From Epiperipatus broadwayi (Eukaryota; Onychophora; Udeonychophora; Euonychophora; Peripatidae), in assembly GCA_028023455.1 (NCBI GenBank), contig JAQFVV010000151.1, positions 1,459,001 to 1,523,000 of the forward strand: a DNA stretch of 64,000 nt, given 5' to 3'. Positions 10,829 through 23,625 of this stretch are shown piece by piece. Within the stretch, counting starts at the first letter, position 1. Each line of letters starts with the position of its first letter. Below the pieces are notes generated by a model, which saw only the letters and a program-made list of their open reading frames with translations, had not been told where the DNA came from and ran no database searches. The position numbers and the translations under genes are program-made.

Positions 10829-11609
10829 ACAATTGCAGAATTTACAAAAAGGAAGACTTTTCAAATTTGGTTGTATAACTTTTGCATTAATCAGACTTAC
10901 CTAATTATACTGTTTTAATTACAACCAACTCCATCTATTAGAAAATATGAAAGTTAGATCGATCAAACATATTCAGATCAATTTTAAAATATATGCATTT
11001 GACTAGCATTAAAAAACATTCAAAACCTGATTATCATTTCTATGTGGATATTTAGCTGTTTCAAGTCTCTAGCTTACTTGACAATCAAGGATTGCTAGTT
11101 AATTTCAGATATTTTAAGATTGATCTGGAGTTTTATGGTGAGTGATAAGTTATGATTTGTGCTTTTTGGGAGAAGTGTCACCAATCTGAAAAGTTTGATT
11201 GGGTACATATATACTTAAGTAACCTATTAGCATTATTATTTGTTCCTTTTATAGAAATTATAAAAAATGTATGGTCTTGTATATGGCAATATGTGATGAA
11301 AAATCAATCAATCTCTTGCAGGATACATGTTTCTGTCAATCAAACATATCATCAGCTGCTCTGGAGACTAGCGGAGGTTATATCAAAGAACTATTTCTAC
11401 TTAAATAGTGCAGCAACATTCAATCTAAGATATGTGTGTGTATGTTACTTTCTGGAAAAAGATGTCTGTTTACATGTTTCCAAGAGCACTAAAACACATA
11501 TCAGCATTTACTTTGAAAAATAGAAAACCAACAGACTTCAGATTAATTGAAAAATATATTCCATAGTTTCCTCTCTAAAAACAAAGACAGTTATATATTT
11601 AAAAGTGGC
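10829..11609. other. Intronic stretch with one unassigned 123-codon frame
   Basis: The plus-strand frame 11152-11523 starts with ATG and is long for this AT content. Its sequence shows no motif, signal or family resemblance I can name. I treat it as probable chance. Confidence 0.25.
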
Positions 11610-12235
11610 TGATTGTTGATCTAGTGTCAGATCTATATAATTGGACTAACAGATTGGCTAATTTATCTCATAATCTTTATATTGAATTTGAACAAATGAA
11701 AGGCAATTAAGATGCTATAGATCTATATTCATGACTAGGGATCTATAAATTACAAGAAATTAACAATTACAAATACTTGATCAGTTTATTAATGCATCTG
11801 AAAACAGAATGGATGAAATTATTCACAGAATTAAACTTAGATGAATGCTTTTGATAGAAATAATTTAAATATCAAAAGAAAATGTCTGGTCTTTATATAT
11901 GGATTCAAAACATGGATACTTAACAGAAGAGCAATACTGACAGTTTAAATCACACTATGGAATATGGAGGAATATTTTAGGAATAACAAGGAAGGATTGA
12001 AATGCAAAATGTATGAGTGAGAGAATAAATAGGTATCATTGATCATTAACATCAATGAAAGAATTTAAAAATTGAAATATAACTGGACTGAACATATTGC
12101 TTGATGATAATAGATGGACATTTAATCTCAAACTGGATCCCAAGAGATTGTTAGACATTCAGAAAGAGACCATTTATGAGATGGTGGATGTAGCAAAATC
12201 ACTATTCAAGTAGAATCATTGAAATAAAATAGAAA
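11610..12235 (+). mobile_element. RTE-like LINE, degraded 3' part
   Basis: Fragments follow the family order: an FADD-distal region ('LENFNKYLISLLMHLKTEWMK' with breaks), a part resembling 'KTW.LNRRAILTV.ITLWNMEEYFRNNKEGLKCKMYE', then 'NW.EHIA.DDNRWTFNLKLDPKRLLDIQKE'. Stops and frameshifts run throughout. Confidence 0.6.
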
Positions 12236-12645
12236 TAAAAAATTTAAAGAAACAATTTTATTAACATAAATTCATCAAAAAGTAAAAAATAAATTACTTC
12301 AGCTTTCACAGTATTTTTGATATTAAGCGACAAAACTTAAAGCGTGTGGCACTCATATTCAAAAATATTAAGACAATTGAAGAATTTTTTTTTTACCTTT
12401 TAATGCATTTTGAACTTGTGCTAATTTTTTTTTTTAGTTTTATAAGAAAGTCAAATGTGATTTAATATTGGTAGATGGCAATACCATAGAGATTGCTTAA
12501 TTCATTATAAAATTAAAAATTTAAATTTTTCGCTATTTGTCATCAGGAATACATATTTATGCAGTTTTAGCTAAACAGGAAATTGGGTGAAAATTGAATC
12601 GTAAGATTTGTCAGAGAGATGGAAAAAAAAAAATTAAATTATTAT
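12236..12645 (+). repeat. Interspersed repeat C, uninterrupted copy
   Basis: It matches by eye the two segments flanking the Tigger-like element at 24.24-24.55 and 25.66-25.93 kb. Shared landmarks are 'AAAAATTTAAAGAAA', 'TTTCACAGTATT.TTGATATT' near the left and 'GCAGTTTTAGCTAAACAGGA' with 'TTGGGTGAAAATTG' near the right. Its origin is unknown; it may be the 3' end of an element. Confidence 0.55.
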
Positions 12646-13278
12646 AAAAGTATATAATACAACATCACTTTCATAACAATTGGATTTATTAATTTACAGA
12701 TACTTACTGAATTGTTTTTCTTTTCAAAAAGTATGTATGCGTAACTGTATTTGCTACATTATGTTTTTTTAAATGTGCATTGTAATTTTATCCAAATCTG
12801 CCAAACAATACAGCCACAACACCTATGCTGTAAACCGCAAAGAATCATGTTTTCCCTCTTTGAACTCTCATTTACGTAAATTTAAATAACATCGGCCTAT
12901 ATAAACCTTCCACTTTTTCCTAATCTGATTCTGCTATGAATATGAGAATACAATAAGCCCTCGAAAGCGCTAAATCATTGTAATATTACTTTACTCGGCT
13001 TCTCTATCGCTGCATCCCAGTGCACTTAATATATTAATATACAAAATATATATAATTTTTTTATAAAACAAATAAATTCCTTTTATAAAATTGAATCTTA
13101 AATTAAGATTTTTAGATATTTATATAATAGCTAATTGTAATTAATAATTAAATATCTAAATATTAATCACCTATTAGCACTGGAGGAACTTTTGACCTCT
13201 TTATCATAGACATGTTTCGTAGATCTATATATTACATTAGAAAATACAAAAAAAAAAAAACATTACAACTGATAATCC

Positions 13279-13415
13279 TATGTGGTTTAGTGTCATTGTA
13301 AGAGTCATTAAATCTCAAAGTCCATGGGTCATATATGAGCTCTCTCACTTTTAATACTCAAACTTCGTACGAACTCCTAAACAATAAACTATTTTATTAT
13401 TTATTTGTAGGATTT
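13279..13415 (+). mobile_element. SINE family 1 copy
   Basis: It runs from 'TATGTGGTTTAGTGTCATTG' through 'CTCAAAGTCCATGGGTCATA' to 'ACTCCTAAACAATAAACTAT'. It ends about 105 bp before the last exon of the plus-strand gene. Confidence 0.75.
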
Positions 13416-13521
13416 TTAAAAAAATATGATTTTTTTTTTGTCACATAATTTTTATTTGATTACTATTTAGCTACAAATATAAGTATTTACTCACTGATAT
13501 TTTTTTTTTTTTCGATTTCAG

Positions 13522-13679
13522 ATGTGTTAGAAGCAGAAGATATCACCAGCACCCTGTACAAAGTAAAATATGATAATGTAGGAAAATATTTAGAACATAA
13601 AAAACAAAGAATAGCTCAGAAAAGGCATTGCGGTAAAGATACATGTCTGACAAAAATCTCAAAGAACACAGAGTACTGA
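13522..13679 (+). CDS. Last exon of unrecognised gene
   Basis: A long T-rich tract and TTTCAG acceptor precede a segment that is open in the frame set by the exon at 6678 (phase 1) until TGA at 13677-13679. It encodes about 52 residues: DVLEAEDITSTLYKVKYDNV, then a basic stretch (KYLEHKKQRIAQKR), two cysteines (HCGKDTC) and the end KISKNTEY. No membrane segment is visible. Together the two exons give 76 C-terminal residues. The protein is not recognised; the paired cysteines would suit a secreted or lumenal domain, but that is a guess. The gene converges on the lowfat homologue. Confidence 0.6.
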
Positions 13680-13750
13680 AGATTGGTTTTTGTATTATGC
13701 AAAATGATGTACGAAGCAAACTGCACAGTGTAAATTATTTTTCATTTTAA

Positions 13751-13756
13751 AATAAA
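13751..13756 (+). promoter_or_regulatory. Candidate polyadenylation signal
   Basis: AATAAA lies 72 nt after the TGA of the unrecognised gene. In DNA this AT-rich the hexamer is common, and another follows near 13807, so support comes mainly from position. Confidence 0.4.
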
Positions 13757-15019
13757 TATGCATGTTAGGAATATATCGTTCTGAAGCAACTGAACCATGT
13801 AACCTGAATAAATTAGGGAAATAAATGCATATGCCCATCTATATATGAGATTAGTTGTGGAATTAATACTTATTTACAACTAAGATTATTAAAAATAACG
13901 AATTTGTTTATTGTTGTAAGAAATCTAATGTTAGCAATGGAATATTATTGATATAGTCTTCCCAAAACATATATGAAGATACACAGTCTGCTGAAAAAAA
14001 ATTCTCTTGAAATTATTATTCAACTCCAGGTGTTGGGTAGTTTAATTTATTCACATACGCTAAATGACGGCTGAAAATGATTGCAAACAGTGAAATTGAA
14101 TCTTTGTGACAGTGTCTCAAGCCTATGTACATAAAAATTCCCAGCATAAAATTTAATGCAAAAAAAAATGTGATGACCAAGTCAGTACAACCCTTTGCGT
14201 AAACATATTTTCATTTATTAAAAAAAAATATCTTATTCTGCATTATCGCTAATGGTAAACATGCATCCAAAAAACCAATTCAACTTACTTGAAGAGGATT
14301 GCTTATATGTGTAGTGTAGCAATTATCATTTGATAATATCAAAAAAATTTTGATTCCTACGTTATCATTATTCTTTGGACTTTATACTTCCATCTTCAGA
14401 TTTTGTAGTTAAAAGTGTTCATATTTTTTAATCGCAAGTTATCAAAATGAAATATATCTGGATTTGCTTCATATTCAGTCGCAGAATCTTCATGATGTAG
14501 AGCTTCATTGTTTTACGACAGCTTCAAATTTAAAATGTTAGTAAAAAATAGATCGCAAGCTATGGAATATTGCTACAATTAAAAACCAAATGTTTGTTAT
14601 CTATTTGTAGTACCATTTGTGTAGTAAAGCAATTTGCCTTTGCATAGCCAATGTTAGTAGCCATAATTATGTTATCGGTTAATTTAACAAATCAAATGAT
14701 ATCTTGTGAATTCTGCGCAAATTAAAAAGTGTTATCTACTTTGCTCACAGACAAATAGTAGATAGGACATTACCATATGGATGAAAAAATCTTCTAAGCA
14801 AAGATCTTACGGATCTTCAGAATAGCATTGCATAGTTCTTTATAACCAAGATGGTTTATACATCTCATTTTGCAGTTATTTTGAGGAAAAAAAGAATTGA
14901 GAAAGATAGGATAGCTAAATGGAACTGAAATAGAAATAGAAAAGAATCTGAGACTTTTTATTAGGTCTTGAATTCTGATTATATGTGCAATATTTCTCTA
15001 GGACAAATTATCAATGGGT
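13757..15019. other. 3' flank, nothing further recognised
   Basis: AT-rich sequence between the end of the plus-strand gene and a tandem repeat region. No exon or repeat family member identified. Confidence 0.45.
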
Positions 15020-15630
15020 TATTTATTCACTGTTGTGATTATATTTTCCCCATCTTATAGCTGATCATTCTCTTCTATTATCATCAGACATTCTTAGCCT
15101 TATATTTCTTTTCTAAAGAATCTCATCATCTTACAATATAATGACTGATCCATTCGTATTTGATCATAATTCTCTGCTACCTAGTTACTGTTTACCGTCA
15201 AAAAACTTAATATACTGATAAGAAAAATGTTATTACTTGGTCATAATACTTGTCAGAGAACTGAACATATTAACGATGATCAAGTGTTCAATCATAGTAT
15301 TATTGCCTGGTTACTCCATAGAAGACAATATTCTGATGAAGATCGAGTATTATCATGATGAAGATCGAGTATTATCATTTGGTTATAGTACTCTGCTGTC
15401 CAAGTATTTAATTTTAGAGAACTTAACATATTGATGATGAGCAGATGTTATTGCTTAGTCATAGTACTGCTTAGTTATACTACCTGCCTTCAACTAGAGA
15501 ATTTACTCTACAAATTATGATCAAGTGCTCTTGCTTGGTCATAATAGCCTAATGTTATCTGGTTACCCTACCCGCTTTCTTGGTCAGAGAACTTAAACAT
15601 ATATATGTAAAGATAATTTCAACTTGGTCA
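15020..15630. repeat. Degenerate tandem repeat, period about 85-110 bp
   Basis: Recurring elements are 'TGGTCATAATACT', 'CAGAGAACTTAACATATT', 'GATGATCAAGTGTT' and 'CTGGTTACTCC'. A direct duplication of 'GATGAAGATCGAGTATTATC' sits at about 15337-15377. Units are strongly diverged. Confidence 0.6.
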
Positions 15631-15639
15631 TTTGCATGA

Positions 15640-15765
15640 AATAAGCATCTAATAGAGATGCAGATTCTGGAGCTCAAGGTTCGGAATCAAAGCTTCAATT
15701 GTGTCACTTCTGGTGCCCAAACATCTTCGGAAACTCCTGAACAATAAACCATTCAGTTATTTTTT
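15640..15765 (+). mobile_element. SINE family 1 copy
   Basis: It contains 'TTCTGGAGCTCAAGGTTCGG', 'GTCACTTCTGGTGCCCAAAC' and the tail 'ACTCCTGAACAATAAACCAT'. The head is shorter than in other copies. Confidence 0.7.
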
Positions 15766-17304
15766 ATTCCAACAGATAGTTCAGATTGATCTCGAAAATA
15801 TTTGTTGACACTTTCTACAATGGCTTTTTTTAAACTTCTAAATTGCAAATACATATGCAAAGCAGTTATGTCTTAAAACCATTTTCATCGTTGATTAGAA
15901 AAAAAACGGAATGAAATTTTAATCATTCAGGTTTTTTATTTTACTATTAATATATATTTGAATCATTCAGTTTATAATGGGTTCAGGATACAAGATACCA
16001 CATTAACATTAGTCAAAAGTTGGTGAAAAGTTTATCCAGGATGCCACTATATGCAAGCCGCATTGTTATTGCTCAATGGTAGAATTCTTTGTCGAACAAC
16101 TCGCTTTATAACATCACCCTTAAAATCTGTTTATGTATACTTTATACTAATCCAGGGTTATTTTGCAACAACATAAACTGAAATCAAAGCCTCAGAGAAG
16201 GAATAAATGTATATAAAGAAAAATGTGAGTACAGTATAAGATATAGCTTATCTGTAAATAAGTTGATTCAAAGAAAACAAATTTTAAAATACAGTGAACA
16301 CACTGTATAATGATTGTATCCTTTGCTATAAAAACGAGGATATCTACACGAAAATGAAACCAAATCTCTACGAGACTGTAGTTTATAATAAAGCCTGTTT
16401 TCAATTACTTTCAGCTGCAGTATATTTTGTGAAACATTGAGACTATAACTGGAAATTTAATATTGCTTAGGAGTGTTAATAAATGATGTTTTCTTTACAG
16501 CCTGGTCATAGTCATAAATTCTAAAAATTCGGCACTGCACTCTTGAATAAATAGATCAACTGAGAATCTAACCATGTTTTTATTTTGTTGGTTGACATTC
16601 ATTTAACCAATCAGATTGCTATGGGATACCTTTAATTTTAGCTAAAAATAATTAAATATCATTGAATTACTGACCATTATTAGATGATTAACTGTTAATT
16701 GTTGTTGTTTCCTGGGGAGGGGGGGGGGATGCTATTGCTGGGAAATTTTTAGCTATTTAAAAAAATTTCTGAGTTTCTTCCAGATTTGAAACCTTTATTT
16801 AAGAATGAATAGAAACCAAAAACAAATATCGAAAATATGTCAATTGCTTTTATATCAGTATTATATCTTTGAAACATGGATCAAGGTAAGATAGATTTAG
16901 AGAGTTTACATATACTGACTGAATAATAGTTTTATTAAAAGAAATGGCATTACATATGAATTGAAATTTATCTATCTACAATAATATTCAATTTTGCACA
17001 AATTTAAAGATATATAATTGCGAAGGAACAGGAAAGCCATGTTAATTTATAATGTAGCTATTATATTTGTTATCTTAGAAATTAATAATACTATGATCCA
17101 ATGTTACAGTAAATGGGAGGAATTTCTTTAAGCCGATTTTCAAATTTCTTACATTTTTTTAATCTTTGAAAGCTTACAAGGCAATTATTTACAACCACTT
17201 AAAAAGATTTTAACTGGGAAGTGGACTTTGCCATTACATACATAAACTGGTATCTTTAACTACATGATTCGTGATCATGTGACTATAGTTATTTAAGTGA
17301 GATA
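15766..17304. other. AT-rich stretch; poly-G run near 16717
   Basis: Only a G-rich run (about 16716-16729) stands out. No exon or known repeat was seen. Confidence 0.45.
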
Positions 17305-17430
17305 GTGTGCCCTGTGTGGTTTAATGTGGTAGTAGAATGACAAATTTGTATGGCAGCTCAGTTCCTTCCAATGCTCAAGCTTCTTCCGATTTCCAAAAAA
17401 AATAAGCTATTCGATAATTTTTCTTTTTAT
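17305..17430 (+). mobile_element. SINE family 1 copy
   Basis: 'CTGTGTGGTTTAATGTGGTA' followed by 'GTAGAATGACAAATTTG', a diverged middle, and the tail 'AATAAGCTATTCGATAATTT'. Confidence 0.65.
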
Positions 17431-18960
17431 TAATGGAAATTTCATTTTTAAAGTAGAATATCAATTGTAGATAGTTCTGCGTGGATAATGAACTTTCTTT
17501 AATATGTGATAATATGTCTTACTAAATTTAATGTCAAATCTGATGGGGTTGTGAATATTTAGAACTTTGCCAGAAGAACTTTTATGTCTTGCACCACTTT
17601 TTATTTTTTTACGCTTTCAAGAAATCATCAATTAAGTTCTCTTAACTTAAAGTAAGTGTTAAACGGTGATAGTGGTTTAAGAGTGGTCAACTTAATTGTT
17701 TATATTTACAGCATATTTAATGGTGGAATATATGATGTAATAGATAATCATTTCAGAATGGTTGGACTTGATATTGGCCAGTAATATTTCTCATAATTTA
17801 ATAGGGCATATAACATGTTGGTAGGAACATTATCCTACGACAAATGATATCCTCCCCAAAAAAACAATTTTTAGAAATAATTGTATCTATTTATTAATGT
17901 GTTAGGGAATATTGATTCTTGAGGTGGTATAATAATTTAGATGAAAAAATGATTATAATATTTGGATGGAATTAGGAAAAGATCCTAATATTTGAAGATT
18001 AAGTTTCCACTTCCTTACAGCGGTATCTCATCTAATTCTAAATCAAAATATGATCGATGAAGATAATAGCAAGCCCATTCCCATAAGGATGATTAAAGCT
18101 AGCAGAACTTGTTCACAGCAATTTGATCCTATCCATCTGAATACAGCATCTTCCAAAGATAATCCCTCAACTACTGGCATATTATTTCATCTCAAGAAGA
18201 TTCACTTTCAAAGAATACATAATACTCAGCAATAATGTTTGAAGTTATTTGGGTTTTACAATTGCTACTGTTTTGTTTTCTTATCAAACTTGTGGAGTCA
18301 TTTCTGTTTGAATAATTTATTTTGCCACCAAAATTTTTGGTATGGCATCCCGAGTTTTTATATAAATAAAAAACTGGATAATGTCAACTTTTGGATTTAA
18401 AAGAAGCTGGAAGAAATTGTGTACTAACATCTATTGTAAAGAAGAACTCACCCAATGTTCAGCGATCTCGATTTCATCAATCTCTAGCGTAAAAGACTAT
18501 GATTTATCCTTACACTCATCTTTAAAGCCTTTTGAAAGAATCTGAAGAGATTTTATTACTTTGTCATATCTTTAGTATTCATACAATATTTAAGATGAAT
18601 TTTTGCTGCTTCATTAAGATCCTTAACACTTCATTGCAACAATGTTAAATGCTGATCCATATCAATCTGACGATAGCTGTATCATTTGTTAATGAACAAT
18701 TCAAGGAAATGAGTTATTTATAAACTAAGTCTTCATTAATAAAGTCATTTTTCTTAGAATATTCCATATCTCATCATGATCAACTCAATTAAATATTTTG
18801 CGGCAGTTTAAAAAAAAAATAGATATTACACTTAAAAAAAAAAATAAACAAATTAATACAGCAACAAATAATATTGTTAAATGTCACCACTACACTAATA
18901 AAAAAAATTTTTCAAAATGTTCACCATGAAATCTGGTCATCCCCCTACCTAAAGAATATA
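17431..18960. other. AT-rich stretch, nothing recognised
   Basis: Short open frames only (for example 18050-18235), without splice or family support. Confidence 0.45.
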
Positions 18961-18961
18961 A

Positions 18962-19051
18962 ACTTTTTCATATGTCAAATGCATTGACCGGGAAGCGAAC
19001 CCGGGCCAGCTGTTTGGAAGGCAGCTGTGCTAATTACTAGGCCATCAATGC
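18962..19051 (-). mobile_element. tRNA-Gly(TCC)-like SINE, family 3
   Basis: Positions 19051-18981 on the minus strand form a 71-nt cloverleaf. It has a perfect 7-bp acceptor stem (GCATTGA/TCAATGC), an anticodon loop CTTCCAA (TCC, glycine) with one mismatch at the stem end, and a perfect 5-bp T stem with loop TTCGCTT. The following bases TTTGACATATGAAAAA match the tails of the SINE copies at 55.2 and 39.2 kb, and there is no Pol III T-run directly after it. I therefore read it as a SINE head rather than a working tRNA gene, though a true tRNA is not excluded. Confidence 0.6.
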
Positions 19052-19734
19052 TTGACAAGAATATAAACTTCTGTATCTACGATATCAAAAATCCACTCAG
19101 TACAAGAAGCATTCTTGCACGAATATGTAATATGAATATACTGTTTTTACCTTAATACTTGACCTTTTAAATTTAATGAAAATTTTATTCTACGAAAAAA
19201 GTTTCTTAAATGGTAAAATATTAAATATTTCAGATTTCCTTAAAAATTTTGAACCCATAACTAAATAACAGTGTATTCCAGGAGTGGTGAAGTTCTTTGG
19301 TAATCAACCCATAAATAATATTTTTTGTACATTTTTAAATGATCAAGAGTTGCAGTAGTCATTTTTGGGACTAATTTTAGTAGGAGTGATGCAGGCCTTT
19401 AAGACTGCAGAAAGAAATTTGCTGTTAACCGGAAGAAGACCCTTTGATTTTGGAGGCCTTAAAAAACCCGAGCAGGGCAAATTTATAATGTGCACTCTAT
19501 ATGCTATTGTTATTGCAGCTGTTATTACCGTGTGATTATTTTTATAGTATATGAACATGGATGGGCTGCTCACCAACATGCATTAACCAATGTGGTGAGT
19601 TTATTGTGCTTTTACTTCTCAGTTTAAAACACTGTGGTCTTTCTTCTCAGTTGCCTGAATGTTCTTAACTGAAATCAGTTGAGTTTTCTTGAAGCAGAAT
19701 GAATGTGCGTATGAATGAATTTTTTTTTTTTTAA
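19052..19734. other. Nothing recognised
   Basis: A minus-strand frame at 19343-19579 has mixed composition but no splice or family support. Confidence 0.4.
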
Positions 19735-19930
19735 GTCTTAAACTGTATTCTAAGAGATTGTAAAAGACCCAGAAAGAATACCACATGTGAGATGGATGGG
19801 TGACATAAGTATGCTGGGAAGATATGGAGAAGAGAGGCTACAGATCGGAGAAGATGGATTGAATTTGAAAAGATCTTCATCCTGCACTGGCTCAATAATG
19901 GTTTGACAGTGATGATGATGATACAGACCA
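19735..19930 (+). mobile_element. RTE-like LINE, 3' end
   Basis: 'TAAACTGTATTCTAAGAGAT' starts the family tail ('V/LNCILRDCKRPRKNTTCEMDG'), followed by 'GGTGACATAAGTATGCTGGG' and the terminal 'GGTTTGACAGTGATGATGAT'. It is a short 3' fragment with a preserved 3' end. Confidence 0.65.
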
Positions 19931-21022
19931 TCAAATGTTCAAATACTATTTTTAAAAATCCACCTTAACGAACTATAAAAGACAATAGAAGAAAAAAATT
20001 CATGATTTTGCTACTAAAAAAGAAAAGAAACAGAAGTCTTAACCAAGCTGTTGTATAGAACAGCAGAAATTTTAACTGGTTTCATGTAAAATTTAGTTTA
20101 AAAATATCTGTTTTTAACTTATCTTTAAAGCATTTATGTAATAATAGATTATTAATATAAAAGATTAGGAAAAATGGCAGTGAAAATCATTATTGCTTCA
20201 GAAACTGCACTGAGAATATTTTGAGAACTGCAAAAAGCTGGCAACCTGTTGCTTGCCCAACTTTGGTATCTTGGGACTGCACGTGGCTCATGATCCACAG
20301 TTTTGCCTGCCATCGCTAGCTTTGGCATTCACGTGTGGCTCATAACCACAGTTGTCCCACTTTTAGTATATACCAATGGTGCTCAGGATCTGAAATTATG
20401 ATATACTCGTCATGGTTGCTTTATCAAAATCTTCAAATATGGATATTATTAAATTTTCATCAGCAGTGCTAAATACCATTGGACCACCTGCATAGTTTAA
20501 TCTAGAGTGATAAAGAACAAAAACAATTAACATTATTATAAAAAAGATATTGTTTTGTAAACAATATTTTTATTTCAAGGCAAATATACATATTTTATTT
20601 ATGCCAGTTTTATTATTAAAAAAATAAACTTAAAAATTCCAATATTAAGGCAAAATATTCCCATAATAATGTCCAAAATGTATAATTAAAAGAGTAATAA
20701 AAAAAAAATATCTCAAAATAGTGACGACTTATTGGGAATACAAAATAATTTTCCATTGAGTAAAAAAAAAAATAGCTTCACGTATAAAAAAATTGCATAA
20801 ACAAGACCCGATATATCATTTAATAAAAAAAATGTCACTTTTTCACAGTTCAAAGAAACTGTACTCTTTTAAAGAAAATTTTGTTCCCTTGTTCTAATAA
20901 ACTGAAATTATCACAGTTTTAGATACATCCCTGGTCAATGTTTGATCAAATTCCAATACAGCATAGAGAATGAAATTTTGTAAAATAGAAAGAAAAATAA
21001 ATTTCAATAAATGTATATAAAT
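19931..21022. other. 3' flank of lowfat homologue
   Basis: Downstream side of the minus-strand gene. TTTATT (minus-strand AATAAA) occurs at about 20568 and 20594, giving a possible 3' UTR of roughly 430-460 nt; the assignment is weak in such AT-rich DNA. At 20230-20370 there is a short imperfect duplication around 'CACGTGGCTCATGATCCACA'. Confidence 0.35.
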
Positions 21023-21436
<414 letters not shown>

Positions 21437-21679
21437 CTAAAAATAAAAATAAAATTTAAGAATATGTTTTCATATAAATATATATGTATTTTGAAAATTA
21501 TAAGTATTATATATATATATATGCAATATCTATAACTTATGCTTTATTTGAAATCTGTGATGCTCTAAAGATTGATGGGGAAAGAAGAGGATAAATAGGT
21601 GATGATATAAGTGGATTCTACTATAATAATAATCGATCCACAACTGAAGTTTAAAACTAAATGTAAACTTATTCTGTAA

Positions 21680-22610
21680 AGATGATAATCCCATCATCAC
21701 CAAGAGTTTACACTATAATGGGAATGCTGTTTAATAATAATGGTTTATAGTATATGCCACTGAAAACTCCAAATCAGGAACTGTAATTTATTTTACTCCA
21801 GTCAACTTGAATAATTAATAGATAGTCGGCTATATCTGTGAGAGCTCTCTTCATTCTATTTCAGAGCCATCTATTGTAGACTTTAGTAATCAGTGGATAC
21901 TTAATAACAGTGCTATTATAACTATAAGCGCTATGAGCAATTTTCTTCACTCTGTTCTATAACCATTTACTGTAAGTTTTGAGTACTAGATTCTAAAATG
22001 GGAGTGCTATTATATTTACAAATGTTACGAGCAATTCTCTTCACTCTACTTCAGAGCCATCTATTGTTAATTAAGTAACTGATACTAGAAACTAGTGTTA
22101 TTTTTACATACATGAATATTTCTTTTTACTCGAAAGTGATCAATTGTAAATTTGAATAATGGATGGATAATAGATACTAATACTATTATATCTATAGGTA
22201 CTATTATATTTATAGATGTTATGAGCTCTCTTCATTCCAAAGCCATTTATTATACATTTTGAGTAATCAGATAAATAGATAGTAGTACTATTAGTTTTAC
22301 AGCAATCCTCTTCCCTCTACTCCAAAGCCATCTATTGTAAGCTTGAGTAATCAATGGATAGTAAATAGTAGTGCCATTTATAAGCAATTTTCTTCATTAT
22401 AATTCATAGTCATCTACTGAAAGCTTGAGAAATCAATGGATACTAATATTATTTTTACAGGGTGTTGTTAATAATTTTCATTTTACTCCAAAGCTATACA
22501 TTGTAAATTTGAATAATTGATAGTGAAATACTAGTGTTACTTTTGCAGCTATGATGAATAATTCTTTATTTCACTGCTTGAATGATCCATGGATGATAGA
22601 CGGTACTACA
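21680..22610. repeat. Degenerate tandem array in lowfat intron
   Basis: About seven or eight units of roughly 100-130 bp recur around 'GAGCCATCTATTGTAA', 'TTGAGTAATCAATGGATA', 'TAGTAGTACTATTATA' and 'AGCAATTTTCTTCACTCTA'. The part 'GTAAGCTTGAGTAATCAATG' resembles 'GCAAGCCAGAGTAATCAATG' in the hammerhead-family units. It occupies most of the 1,338-bp intron between the last two coding exons. Confidence 0.65.
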
Positions 22611-22747
22611 TTTTGCTATTGTACCTACAAATATTAGAAGCAAAAAATAACTTAAAATTTTAGGAGTGCTTTATGTTAAAAGACTGGTCAACTATTCCTT
22701 GATAACACATTCAATTGCTTTAAAATTTTTATAGAAACTTGTCATTA

Positions 22748-22915
<168 letters not shown>

Positions 22916-23404
22916 CTAAAACAAAGAAAGAGAAAAAATGCTATAATGCATTCTAAAAATTAAATAATTAAAAGCATGTAAATATAACACACACACAAGT
23001 ATTTATTTATAAAAGAAATACATTAAACTTGGTAAAGATAAAGGCTCTGAGGCTAACCACCTCACAGTAATTATATCACCTGGAGGATTTTTAAGAGTAT
23101 AGACTGTTAAGATTTTTTATGCTCTATACATTAAAGTTTCTAAGAGAAAGTATACTAAATAATAAAAGAAAAAAAAAATTGCAAAAGTAATTTGGCAATA
23201 TATATATATATTTCATTTAGAAAGCCTAATAAGCTAATTTTCTCTGACTAAACTAATATTAGCTTTTAATGTATCTGGATGACATGCTAGCTAGATACTC
23301 CAAAATGTTAAGCATTTGCTACAGAATTAATTTGTGTATGTATATCACCATCAAATATTGCTAAAAGTTAACATTTGCACACTAGCCTAGACTGCTTTGG
23401 ATAA

Positions 23405-23625
23405 AGGTAAATCTTATTCTAGTCAATAATGGATACCCATTTATTGACAAACATGCAATGTGTTCGCTGATGAATTGACTATAAGCTGATTCAACTAACT
23501 GGAAGGAAAATTATTTTCTGGATACTAAAATTATGAAATTTACTTGGTCTGGATTCAAACCCATATTGCTGGCATGACAGTTGAAAGTGCTTACCACTAC
23601 ATATCATATGTTCTTATTCTACCAC
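23405..23625 (-). mobile_element. SINE family 2 copy
   Basis: 'GGATACCCATTTATTGAC', 'GACTATAAGCTGATT' and 'TTGGTCTGGATTCAAACCCA' with 'GCTGGCATGAC' align with the copies at 9.2 and 26.2 kb. Confidence 0.5.

Noticed and set aside
11152-11523. 123-codon ATG-initiated frame as a gene.
   Set aside because: No motif, no conservation evidence, AT-biased composition and intronic position; could be chance.
18981-19051. Functional tRNA-Gly(TCC) gene on the minus strand.
   Set aside because: The cloverleaf is good, but the 3' flank matches a SINE tail, there is no T-run terminator and the anticodon stem has a mismatch; called as a SINE instead.
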